From Isoetes taiwanensis (taxonomy: Eukaryota > Streptophyta > Lycopodiopsida > Isoetales > Isoetaceae): 64,000 bases of DNA. The DNA is taken from NCBI GenBank assembly GCA_021234155.1, contig JAJEKV010000011.1:3653069-3717068 (forward strand). Reading direction: 5' to 3'. A program made the translations under genes and the position numbers. The notes beneath the pieces are model-generated. The model was given only the letters and a program-made list of their open reading frames with translations, was not told the DNA's origin and did no database searches. This document shows, one piece after another, positions 35,331-45,600 of the stretch (positions are counted from its first letter, which is position 1; each line of letters starts with the position of its first letter).

Positions 35331-35499
35331 GCTTATCTTGGCCATTCATTTTTTTTGAGAAGCAGCATCGTATGGTCACGATTAAACCCATGCACGCATC
35401 GAACCCTTGTATTTAGGGTTTCTGTGCTTTTCTTTGCTGCTTCAAGAATCGTGATGCAGGTTAAGTTAGGGCACACTTCGGCTGCTCCAAAACATGCCA

Positions 35500-35655
35500 A
35501 AACGTCATTTTAGTCTCTGCCTTGTGCCCTTCAAGAATCGTGATGCAGGTTAGTTCTCTGCCTTGTGCCCTTCAAGAATCGTGATGCAGGTTAGTTCTCT
35601 GCCTTGTGCTCTTCAAGAATCGTGATGCAGGTTTAAGTTAGGATCGTGATGCAGA
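35500..35655. repeat. 41-bp tandem repeat
   Basis: Three to four consecutive copies of a unit built from TTCTCTGCCTTGTGCCCTTC and AAGAATCGTGATGCAGG. An earlier single copy of the AAGAATCGTGATGCAGG part lies at about 35,444. Confidence 0.85.
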
Positions 35656-36139
35656 CCTCTGGGAAAGAGTCTGTGCGAAAGAGTGTGTGAATCAGGCTTG
35701 GATACAAATCAAACCAGTTGGACAGATGAATTCGTTGATGTAGAGCGGTGTTTATGCAGGTCCGATTGCATTGTCTTGAAGGCGTGTCAAACGAGTCAGC
35801 CAGAATTGATTCCAGATCTTCAATGACGGATTTTGCTGCTGGTTCTAGGGCATACAGTCCATTTGGGCTTTGTTTTTCCAGAAGTGGAGGTTTCACTGCA
35901 AACTGTGTGCAATTCTTTGTAATACCAAATATCGTTGGACCATTCACAACGCTTCCTTGGGAACCAAAATTACACATGGCCATTTCCGTGCACAGGGTTG
36001 TTGGTTTGCCACAAGGTCTTTGCCTCTGTTTTGTAGGTTGACACCATCTTTGCCATAGGCCAGTGGATTTTGTGGATAATGTGTAATAGTCATAATATAG
36101 CCGCTAGAATTTCTATGGATCCAAGAAATAATGCAGGAA

Positions 36140-36236
36140 AGTGAGAAGGCAGAAATTAAGACATGATTTGGGAGTGCATGCTCTAAAGATGAGAAGGCAG
36201 AAATTAAGACATGATTTGGGAGTGCATGCTCTAAAG
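36140..36236. repeat. 48-bp tandem duplication
   Basis: GAGAAGGCAGAAATTAAGAC...GGGAGTGCATGCTCTAAAG occurs twice in perfect tandem. The period is divisible by three, so it leaves an open frame, but there is no other sign of coding. Confidence 0.85.
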
Positions 36237-36432
36237 AATCACAACTATGGACGCTGCAACATATGCTTAGGATCAAACTTGTGGTATTTCTTCATGGTTA
36301 AATACTTGCCAATGTTTTCCTCCTTAAACATTTTGTTACATTGTAGCTCATATTTCATATTGATGTTGCATAAATTGGGTTTCGAGTTCCATGCAATGAC
36401 TTCATTTCTATAATTTATACATTCATGATTTG

Positions 36433-37035
36433 TTCAACTCAAATATTAATTATGTTTTTCTTCTCTTAGGGCCGAAGGGCCCAAAATTTTTTTTTCTTAT
36501 ATACATATAACAACCACCACATAAATCCCATTAACATTAATGAGCACAAACCATTACATTTAAGATGTCAAAATTAAAATCCCCCTTAGACCCCCTTTGG
36601 TTTGGGTGCATATTCACACGGGGTCACGTAGTTAGGGAGAGCCCTTAAATTATATTATACACGTATCAAATTCACACCTTATAGTATATTAACTGAAATC
36701 TTATAGTATTTTGCACACCTAAGCATACAATATACAAAAATTCATACAAGGATACCCCACAAACGAGGAACGCTATCTACGGTCCACATCATGGAATATA
36801 AGGCATATATGCCCATCCGAAGGCTCTCGTTGCCCGGAGTGACCCCCCGTGTGAATATGCACCCAAACCAAAGGGGGTCTAAGGGGGATTTTAATTTTGA
36901 CATCTTAAATGTAATGGTTTGTGCTCATTAATGTTAATGGGATTTATGTGGTGGTTGTTATATGTATATAAGAAAAAAAATTTTTGGGCCCTTCGGGCCC
37001 TAAGAGAAGAAAACATAATTAATATTTGAGTTGAA
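36433..37035. mobile_element. Long-TIR MITE, copy 2 (complete)
   Basis: Arms of about 215 bp (36,433 to about 36,650 and about 36,820 to 37,035) are nearly perfect inverted repeats, starting TTCAACTCAAATATTAATTA. Each holds a terminal mini-hairpin of the GGGCC(C)-GAA-GGGCCC type and the family core CCCCCTTTGGTTTGGGTGCA. The loop of about 170 bp is AT-rich and related to the loops of the other two copies. No coding capacity, so it is mobilised in trans. Confidence 0.88.
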
Positions 37036-37476
37036 TTTGGGCCCGTGTGAATAATGTGGTCAGATCAAGAATGTTATTTTTATTACATATGATTTCCTAA
37101 GGTGAGGGGAGGTATTCGTATGCAAAAAGGTATTTTTGTGATGGTGGCATCTCAGATGCGTTTTAGAAACCTAGCTGGTGGTAGAGTCCTGAGATCCGGA
37201 TGGGGTCGGGTTTGGAGGTGGCTGCAGGTGTCGCCAACAGGGAGAATGCTATTTCGGGGGAGATTTTGTGTTGCATCAGGTGTCTATCCAGTTGGCTGAG
37301 GTGTCGCCAGCACAGGCTTGGCCGTTTTCGGGAAGGATGTCCTCTGATTGGTGTTCTCAGATATAAGGTTTGGTTGGGCGGCCGGGTGGAGCGATCTGTA
37401 CAAACCAGAGATTAGCATCTTGGCCAAATCCTTTGTTTTCATCCTTTGTTTGGTCTGTTTTCATCCTTTGTTCATC

Positions 37477-39345
37477 ATGTCTTCTATGAGGAGGGCTGCC
37501 AGAAAGGCCAAATCCAGTGGACGTCTGTCTTCTTGTAACCCAATTAAATCAGAGTCTGCATAGACTCAAAATTCGGCCCAGAATTCAGCCATGCCCTCCC
37601 GTGCCATTCTTGATCTTGCACAGGGCTGGGATGCTTTAGATGCCTCTGTTACCTTGGCCTTGTCTGGCCAGGACGTGCCCCAAAGCTTTTTTGATGCCAT
37701 GTCTTCGTTCTGCAACAGGAGGTGTATTGGTGGCGCAGTTGCCTTGGAGAGGGGATCCTCTGCTGATCACCTCCATGTCCAGGCTGTCCTTAAAGCCCGT
37801 TACAGGAATCCTAAGGCCTTGATTGATGCTATCAAGAGGGATTTTAATTGACCCTCTAAGCCTGCGGGTGTTATCTTAGTATGCAAGGCCCTGAACAACA
37901 ACATATTGCATTGTTTCGAGGGTATGTTAGGGTACTGCATGAAGGATATAGGGAAAGTACATTACTCCTGTCACTTGCATAATATATCTGAGAGTATGAT
38001 TGAGAAAGGAAAAGATTTGTACGTGAGATAGGGAGTTGGGGACACGAAGAATCTCTGTGTGTTGGAAAATGGAAACCTTCTGAACAAGGCTGCCCACTTT
38101 GTGTTCTACCATGGTGGGCGCAGATTGACCCCTAGTTTGATGTTCACAATCTGCAGGATGCTGAGAAGCGGGAAATATACTCTGAGCAGCAGTTGGATAA
38201 TCCCATCTAATATTGCTCATGTGAACGAACACAGGGTCCGGGCCGCTTGGAGGGTCTTGTTGAATCCCAGTCGTTGTATGCCGTCTGATGTGAGAACAAC
38301 TCTGTTTGGTCTCCCTGCAGGTTATGTGCCCGTTGAACGAAATGGGCCAGGCTGCCGCCGATATTGGGATGACTGCAATTTCCAGGATATCCATGATCCA
38401 TCGTTCAGCCCTGATATTGAAATCCCTGACCACCACGGTGCTGATTATATCCCCATCCACATCGGGGATCATACGATGGCAGTTGGTTAACCTGTTGTTT
38501 CTGTTGTTACATGTACAACTTTATTTCTGTCCGTGTCTTTATATTGGTAACAAGTTGTTGCAGGATAGGGATGGAGACCGATGGCAATCCTCCTGGGGAG
38601 ACCAGTCATCCTGGTGTGACCATAGATCCATCTTTCATAAGCACTGTGAATCAGTGTACTACCGTGTATAGTACGTATGCAACGTACAATACGGGATAAC
38701 GTACGGGGGCCAATTTAACGTACAAACGTACATCAAAAGTAGTTGTTTAAAGTACGCGTATGGTACATACGGTACCATAAAATACGTACGGTACGTACAT
38801 TAACCCAAAAAAAAAAATATTTTTTTTATTTTTTTTGAAAAGTACTTGTACCGTACCTATAAAGTATGTACCGTACGCGTACGTAAACAGCAAACCAAAA
38901 AAAGTTATTTTTTCTTATTTGACGCACAAAATGAAGAAGTACGTACAGTATGTACAGGTACGGTACCTTAAGTATGGAAAACGTAACATACGCGTACGTA
39001 ACCTACACTGACTGTGATTGACGATTCCCATCCAAATCATGAGGTTTATGCTCATGAGGGGGAGCAGATGTTTACTGCGGAGGAATTTTTGACCAGTATC
39101 ATCCAGGTTGGAACAGAGGCTCATCGAATAGCTGCCTCCATCAGGATCATGAGGAGGCAGCTGGCTAGCTTTTATGTGGCGATCGATTTCGCGATGTCCA
39201 GTGTGGCCTGGGAGCAGCTTGGTGCCCCGTTATCTGAACTGCAAGCTTTGAGGTCTCACATGAGCTTGGCCAGGTGCTTGTTGACGTAGGAAATCCGGCC
39301 GCTTGATGCTGTGATCAGGGGGGCTACATCTGGACAGCCCAGGAA
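37477..39345 (+). pseudogene. Replitron-like HUH (Y1) endonuclease gene, copy A
   Basis: From ATG 37,477 one frame runs to TAA 38,488 with three in-frame stops (37,561 TAG, 37,849 TGA, 38,029 TAG). Motif order: ALERGSSADHLHVQ, with an H-U-H pair at 37,768-37,776 (about residue 98), then GYCMKD, whose YxxK tyrosine is at 37,933 (about residue 153). HUH plus a single YxxK tyrosine and no helicase is the signature described for Replitron transposases, rolling-circle-type nucleases acting on single-stranded DNA. A conserved region follows (NLLNKAAHFVFYHGGRRLTP, ICRMLRSGKYTLSS, EHRVRAAWRVLLNPSR), then an acidic end. After an intron (acceptor TTGTTGCAG near 38,563) a C-terminal exon reads FLTSIIQVGTEAHRIAASIR and LRSHMSLARCLL, split by a 359-bp MITE. 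The three stops look like decayed CAG, TGG and CAG codons. Confidence 0.75.
38652..39010. mobile_element. 359-bp MITE inside Replitron-like gene A
   Basis: Ends CAGTGTA...TACACTG, flanked by ACTGTGAAT (38,643-38,651) and ACTGTGATT (39,011-39,019), a 9-bp target duplication with one mismatch. The interior is full of GTACGTAC/GGTACC-type palindromic phrases around an A/T-rich centre. CAG-type ends suggest hAT, whereas a 9-bp duplication fits MULE better. Removing it rejoins the C-terminal reading frame of the host gene. Confidence 0.8.
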
Positions 39346-39530
39346 CTAGGCGTTCTTCTTTGTATTGTGTTTGCATTGTTTTTGTTTATGCAGTTTGATA
39401 TGCGTGGCCCTAGGCCACATGTACATTCTCTGAGCCTGTGAATATGTGAACTCCTGTTACTTCATGCTATGTCTTGTACATGCTTTGCGCTTTCCATTTA
39501 CTTACTAACATCTGTAGGGTTGAAGAGGGC

Positions 39531-39641
39531 TTTGGCCCCTGGGCATAAGGGAGACCCCCTGCACCGGGATCTCCCTTATGCTCGGATGAGCATTGGCATT
39601 GCGTTGGGGTTCAATTCCCCAAGCTCACTAACGAATCGTGT
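39531..39641 (+). other. Hairpin plus tRNA-like module 3' of gene A
   Basis: The inverted repeat GCATAAGGGAGA / TCTCCCTTATGC (39,543-39,582) is followed by GAGCATTGGCATTGCG and a perfect T-arm-like hairpin, TGGGG-TTCAATT-CCCCA (about 39,606-39,622), which holds a B-box. The same order and several shared phrases (CATAAGGG, CCTTATG, AGCAT, GTTCAAYTCC) occur downstream of copy B. Likely part of the element's 3' end. It could instead be a nested SINE. Confidence 0.6.
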
Positions 39642-39672
39642 TTGTTGGTTTCCAGGAAACGAAGAAAGAGCC

Positions 39673-39757
39673 ATGTATAGGATCATCGAATGCATGCCAT
39701 TGACAACTGGGTCTTGGAGTCATAGTCAATGGCATGTGTTCGATGGGTCCTATGCAT
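39673..39757 (+). repeat. Imperfect 33-bp hairpin, MIRNA-like
   Basis: Arms 39,673-39,704 and 39,725-39,757 pair with several mismatches (ATGCATGCCATTGAC against GTCAATGGCATGTGT; TCATCGAA against TTCGATGG) around a loop of about 20 nt. The mismatch pattern resembles a plant miRNA foldback. No counterpart is visible after gene B. Confidence 0.5.
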
Positions 39758-39959
39758 AGGCCGAACGTGGAACACAGGTAAGTCCCGGCATTGGATATCT
39801 GGGGTTCGATTCGCCAGGCTCTACTTATTGTCTTCCTATTGTACTGTATTGCATTGTTCTTTTCCTACTGTACTGTATGCATTGAAAATACTCTTTTATG
39901 TAATGGTCTTTGCCTTAATAATGTCCTTCTTAGGGTCAGGTCAACAGTTGCAGGTTTGA

Positions 39960-41728
39960 CTTGCAAAAGACTCAGTTTGTACGTTCTGGATTTAAGGGGA
40001 GGGAATATGCTCCCACATGTGCCGCAATCTAATGGCCAAAAAGCCATAATACACGATTTATGTATATGTTACCAAAATTCTAGTAACACATTGTGAGAAA
40101 TCAAGACCCATTTCATGAACTAAAGAAAGAGACAAGGCTTTCAAAAGCATGGTCTATTTCAAAATAGAAAGCTAAATCAGAATAAAAGCATCCAAGCAGG
40201 GAGCCAGTACATTAGCTGGAGACATATTCCATTTTGCCTCAGTTGGAGCACATAATGCAACATACCTACTTAAGAACCTTAAATAAATGCTAGGAATGCT
40301 TGCTTAACGACCTTGAAGATGTCGCCTTTGAAAATGTAAATTGAGCCCCAATGTCCAACTAATGAGATTGCAAAAAGACCTTGATATGCCTGCCACACGT
40401 TGAATAAATCGCTCATTGGGTGACATTCCAATGTAGCCAAAGCCGCTTCAGCCTCCACTGTCGGCCACTTTTTTCGCGCGGGAATGTCGCTTAACGGGCG
40501 ATTACCTTACACAAGGTGTCCAATTAGGAATTATAAAATAGAGATTTACTAGAAACTCTCGCTTTCCAGTCTTAATCCTGGTCAGGCATTGCAAAGCTAA
40601 CACCGTATAGAGTCACAACAATGACTAGTTTATTATCATAGTCAAGCGTGACCCCAACTTCACAGTGTAGGCAAAAGCAAATTTACTGTTATAAAGAACT
40701 CTCCCCTGTAAGCCCTGCACCAAGGGTCACATTTAGGTTCGGCTAGGTGCATTGGGTACTTGTTCGGCCATTGCAATTCTTGTATTTCTTAAAGAGAGCT
40801 TGCCAAGCTCATTTTGCACTCTAAGGAAACTATCACGAAGTTGAGCAGTAAGGCACATAAGCTACCAAGTCATATGTCAATGTCTAAGAGTTGAAGTGCA
40901 TGACCAAGTGATATAAGTATGCCAAATGGATTCAATTCAGTTAACCATGATTGTTTGATAAATCTATGCCTGTTTCTAGGACACATCCATTATTTTTGCC
41001 TGAATGTATTGACAGCTTTATCACTGTGCATGCTAAAACAAGTCATTAACCCATATTGTAGAAAAGTCTATGTTGGTGTCCTCTAAGGTAGGACATTGGA
41101 AGAAGATGCCTTGTGGATTCTAACATATCCACAATATCTTATCAGTTATATTGCAATCTCTAGGCCTTGCTGCATACCCCTAACCACCCAATCCTTGCCC
41201 TAAGCCTGCCCTACTACTAGTTTCCGTTTTCCACTGCGCCAAAGTAAATTCTCTTTCACAATTTCTTGGAAGCATAAACTTTGCGTGGAAGAGGTGCAAC
41301 AATTCAATGGACACATTTGGGAGATTAAAACAAACCAGGATGGAATACAACTAGTTGGTTAAATTTGGAATTGGATTACATTATCTTTTGAATTTCATAA
41401 GACTCTAGCTTTTTTTTTGTTTACCATGTCCATTGCTTTTGTGTTTTTACAAGTGAAGGGTATACTACCTAGGCCCTATGTTGGAGCCTATAATCATCAA
41501 GGCAGTTAAGTGGATAAATTAATGTCCACGACGAGAAATTGAGAAATTAGACAGAAGGAAATGTTAAAATATTTAAACCGTTCTTTCCCCGTGAACGAAA
41601 TGTATAAATATATATATATTGAGCCAAAATTAATTGAAGGGCGTCCGTGGGTTCAATTTAATTCAAGTCTTATTTTATTTTCTTACCTCACCAAATAGGG
41701 CCAGAAAGCCCTCAAGCTTTGGTTTCTT
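39960..41728. other. No gene recognised
   Basis: No supported coding region. The last 100 bp (about 41,612-41,705) are the 3' flank of LRR copy 2 and match the 3' flank of copy 1 (CCTTCAATTAATTTTGGCTC on the minus strand). Confidence 0.4.
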
Positions 41729-44184
41729 TCATTTGCAGGCAGGAAGAGGCTGGCCACAAAGCCCATCATTGTTTTCAAATGCAGATACTGGGAAGCTGTT
41801 GATCACACCTCCTTGAGGAATTTCTCCACTCAAATGGTTGTTGGACACATTGAAGCTAGTCAATCGTGTCAAGTTCACGAAAACTGCAGGTATTTCTCCA
41901 AAGAATTGGTTTCTCGACAAGTCCAATGTCTCAAATTCATTCATCCGGTTGCCAATAAATCCTGGTATCTTGCCTTTAATCTTGTTCCCTGCCAAAGATA
42001 AATACTGGAAAGGGCTGAAAGTATCTGCACCAGCATCTGGTCGATCCCCAGTATATTCTACCCCTGTGAATTCATTCTCTGATAAATCTACTGAATACAT
42101 AAACCCTGCTTGACCCAAATCCACTGTAAAATTAAATCTGATGGTGCCTTGTAGCCTGTTTGCATGAAGATCCAAAGAGGAAGAAGGTGGAATTGTAGAA
42201 AGCAAAGTAGTAAACTGATTATGGGAAAGATTTATATCATGTATGCTCCCTGTTGTATTCAGTACCCATGCTGGAATTCCTCCTTTGAGCTCGTTATTTT
42301 GCAGGCGCAAAGTCCACAGCTGAGATGGTGTAGATTTTATTTCTGGAAGAGGACCATTTAGCTTGTTATATGATATGTCCATGCTATACAAACTGGATAA
42401 TCTGCCAAAGGATGCTGGAATGCTGCCAGTAAGACTGTTGTTTGAGAGATCTAGATATCGCAAGTCGACAAGATTACCTATTTCTGTAGGTATTTGACCT
42501 GAAAGTTTATTGGACTGCATGTACAGATTACTAAGACTTTGAAGCTTACCTAATTCAGAGGGTATAGTTCCACTGATCTCATTATCATACAGATGAAGCT
42601 CAAACAGGTTTGACAGATTACCTAGTGCTTTTGGAATTGCACCTGATAAAGAGTTCTCCGAAAGTCGCAAGTAAACTAACTGAGAACATTTTCCAATGGA
42701 GTCAGGTATGCTGCCACTCACTCCAGTCTCATATATCTGTAAATCTTTCAACTTGCTCAGCTTACCAAGGTCAGGTAGATTTCCTGCCAGATTGCTTGCA
42801 AAGCTAACGTGCAGCACCTCCAAGTTCTTCAAGTTGGTAAAACTTTTTGGAAAGCCACCACTTATTTCTAAGTTGTCTAATATGAGTTCGCGGAGTTTGG
42901 CCAAGTTACCAATAGACTCAGAAATTACTCCACCAAGATGAGGGCCTTCAACACTACCCAGGCCAAGATATTGCAGATCTGTTAAACCAGCGATCCAGGA
43001 TGGAATAGAACCCACGAAGCTATTTCTTTCCAAAGCTAACCTCTGCAGCTTAGAAAGCTTAGAAAGAGAAGAGGGTATTTCTCCATTTAGTGCGCATCCA
43101 TCAAGGCTAAGCTCTGTCAACTCTGAAAGATCTCCAAAACATGCTGGAATATTTCCTGTCAAATGCTGATTCCTATCAAGATTTAAGTACTGTAGTTTTG
43201 TCAAATTGCAGAGCTGAGAAGGAATTTTTTGGCCGAAATTGTTGTCACCTAAATCAAGATAGACTAAATTAGAGAGTTTGCCAAGCTGCTCAGGAATCTT
43301 CCCATTCAATGCTTGCTGTGAGAGGTCAAGGTACTTCAACTTAGATAGATCTCCGAAACAGCGCGGTATGACACCAGAAACAGCAGTACGACGCATAGAT
43401 AAATAATTTAGGTTTGGAATGCGACATAGTACATCTAGATTTCCATGTAGATCCAAATTATATCCCAGATCTAGAATCTCCAGCTTTGTAAAATTGGCCA
43501 ATTCTGGTGGCATGTCACCCATCATGATTTTAGTGTCCCTGAGATAAAGGAACTTGAGGAGTGGAAGTCGAGCCAGTTCAATTGGAAAGTCTTGAGATAA
43601 GCTTACTATTGATGATAAATTAAGAAACTCCAAGGATTTGAGGCGGGGAAGGTATTCAGTGACTGGATTTTTAGGATAACCCACTTCCAATCTGGGCTCT
43701 GAAGCGAATTCCATATTCAAGGCAATCACATTTCCTCCGCTGTTAAACATAGAAACAAGACTTTATTAAAAAAATGACAAGATATTCCACTCTTGAAAAA
43801 GTGAAGCATAACAGAGGGGCAAACAAAAGAACCCAGTATCTAAATATTGAGAGCTTAAAAGCCTCTTTGACAACTTATGATTTGCTTATGATCAGTAAAG
43901 CATAACAGAGTTATCATAACAGACTGAGGATTCAAAGAACAAAGGAAAATATACCTGTTGCAAGTAATGCCGCTCCATTGGCAGCAATCTGCACTCTTGT
44001 TCCAAGAAGGAAGTACTTTACCTTTATCATATTCATGTCTTAGTCTAAGACCGGATTTAAACCCTAGAAGTGCGTGCCTGTCTGCTTTGTTACAGACAGA
44101 AATAGTTCTTGCAGCATTGGCAAATAGAGGAGCCAGTAGAAGCAGAAACAGGGCAGCGAGAAATTTCTTGATTTGATAATCCAT
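41729..44184 (-). CDS. Secreted LRR receptor-like protein, copy 2 (2 exons)
   Basis: Predicted 746-residue protein. Exon 1 is 44,184-43,955, a 215-bp GT..AG intron follows, and exon 2 is 43,739-41,729. The architecture is the same as copy 1: signal peptide from MDYQIKKFLAALFLLLLAP, N-cap with CCQWSGITCN, about 22 extracellular-type LRRs, C-cap GLCGQPLPACK, then stop. It lacks the eight-residue duplication of copy 1 and has a few extra residues near the first repeats (IVSLSQDF, TKIMMGDMPPE). Differences from copy 1 are scattered and mostly conservative, and there are no breaks, which suggests both copies were under selection or duplicated recently. The codon corresponding to the stop-proximal GTAAAT in copy 1 is GCAAAT here, arguing against a conserved splice donor leading to a kinase exon. 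Confidence 0.88.
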
Positions 44185-45087
44185 TGCGGGAGCTCTGTAT
44201 GCATAAGACTTGAAACGAGAATGTGGGTTTTTAAAGGAAATATGGACTGGCTGTTTGTTGCCGTCCATTTGTGCAGAAAATGGAGGCCGTCGTCGGAGAT
44301 TCGGGCGCCCATATGCTAATATGGACTTTGCAGACCCTGCGCACGTTCTCTTTAGTTATTCGATGATATAAGCTAATCAGGCTGGCTGCCACTGGGAGCC
44401 GATATTAGCATTGATTTCAAAGGGCGCTTGGATTTCTTCTTAGCTTTGATTTAAAGCATGGGTCTAAACACTGAAAAAAAATCCAAGTCCAAAAAAAACG
44501 TCCCGATATTTTTTGTGGTCCAAACATGACATTGAATATACTGTGGATATACCACGAATGGTGGCCAATATATAAGGCGTTCGAATACAATATATACAGC
44601 CTTGTTCTAAAGGAGGTCGAATGTTCCTAAATATCCATGTTTTTGGGGCGAATGTTCTTAAATATCCATGTCAATAAAGAAGCATTACAATCAAGTGGTC
44701 GTTGTTTGACTAAAAAATCTGGTTATTCAAACACATTTAGAAAATGACGTCGTGGATGTAGCTTAGCCTCCGACGATCGTCTCCATTTTTGTGCACTACA
44801 AATTTGCCCTTGGACTTGCTGAGCTAGAGTTTATTCGCCTTTTCTTACCCTTTAAAACCTCTTATTTTCTCTTCAAATTTATGCTTTTCTAACCTTTAAA
44901 ACCTCATATTTTCTCTTCAAATTTATGTATTTCCCTTCCACAAAATGGGCAGGGGCTCGTGCATAATTAGAAGTTAGGAGTTAGGAGTTAGCTAGCGCCT
45001 AACGTATAATAATGTCTAACTAGATATTCTCAAACATACTAACGCCATTAGTTTCGGCCCAAAAAAAAATCAGATTTTGCAAATTTA
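44185..45087. other. 5' flank of LRR copy 2
   Basis: Homology with the 5' flank of copy 1 extends to about 44,345 (GTCTGCAAAGTCCATATTAG, GACGGCCTCCATTTTCTGCA), so promoter-proximal sequence was duplicated with the gene. Upstream the two loci differ. A 53-bp duplication lies at about 44,835-44,928 (TTTAAAACCT...TCTTCAAATTTATG twice). Confidence 0.5.
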
Positions 45088-45600
45088 ATAACAACCAACA
45101 CATAACTAGTATTAGCATTAATTAACTTGAACCATTGCATCAATATTTCTAAATTAAAATTCCCCTGAAACCCCCTTTGGTTTGGGTGCATATTCACGGG
45201 GGGGTTACTCCGGGCATCGAGAGCTGTTGGATAGGCATATTTGCCTTTTATTCCTTGATCTGGACCGTACATAGCGATCCTCGTTTATGGGGTATGACTA
45301 TACAAGTTTTTGTATACTGTATATTAAAGTTTGCAAAATACTATAAAGTTTGATGGAATATACTTAATGGTGTTAATTTTGTACATGTATTATAAGTTGT
45401 TAGGGGCTCTCGCTGCCCTACGTAAACCCTCGTGTGAATATGCACCCAAATCCTAAGTCTTCAATTAAAAAAAAAAAAAGAATATGCACCCAAACCAAAG
45501 GGGGTTTCAGTGGGATTTTAATTTAGAAATATTGATGCAATGGTTCAAGTTAATTAATGTTAATACTAGTTATGTGTTGGTTGTTGTATTAAAAAAATGT
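45088..45600. mobile_element. Long-TIR MITE, copy 3
   Basis: Arms 45,088-45,204 and 45,480-45,600 are inverted repeats sharing ATAACAACCAACACATAACT and the family core CCCCCTTTGGTTTGGGTGCA. The loop (ATACTATAAAGTTTGATGGA...) resembles that of copies 1 and 2. The right arm is interrupted by a small A-tailed insertion. Confidence 0.85.
45436..45494 (+). mobile_element. Tiny A-tailed retroposed insert with 15-bp duplication
   Basis: GAATATGCACCCAAA is directly repeated at 45,436-45,450 and 45,480-45,494. Between the repeats are 29 bp, TCCTAAGTCTTCAATT plus 13 A. A 15-bp target duplication and a poly-A tail are the signature of LINE-driven target-primed insertion of a very short RNA end. Confidence 0.75.
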
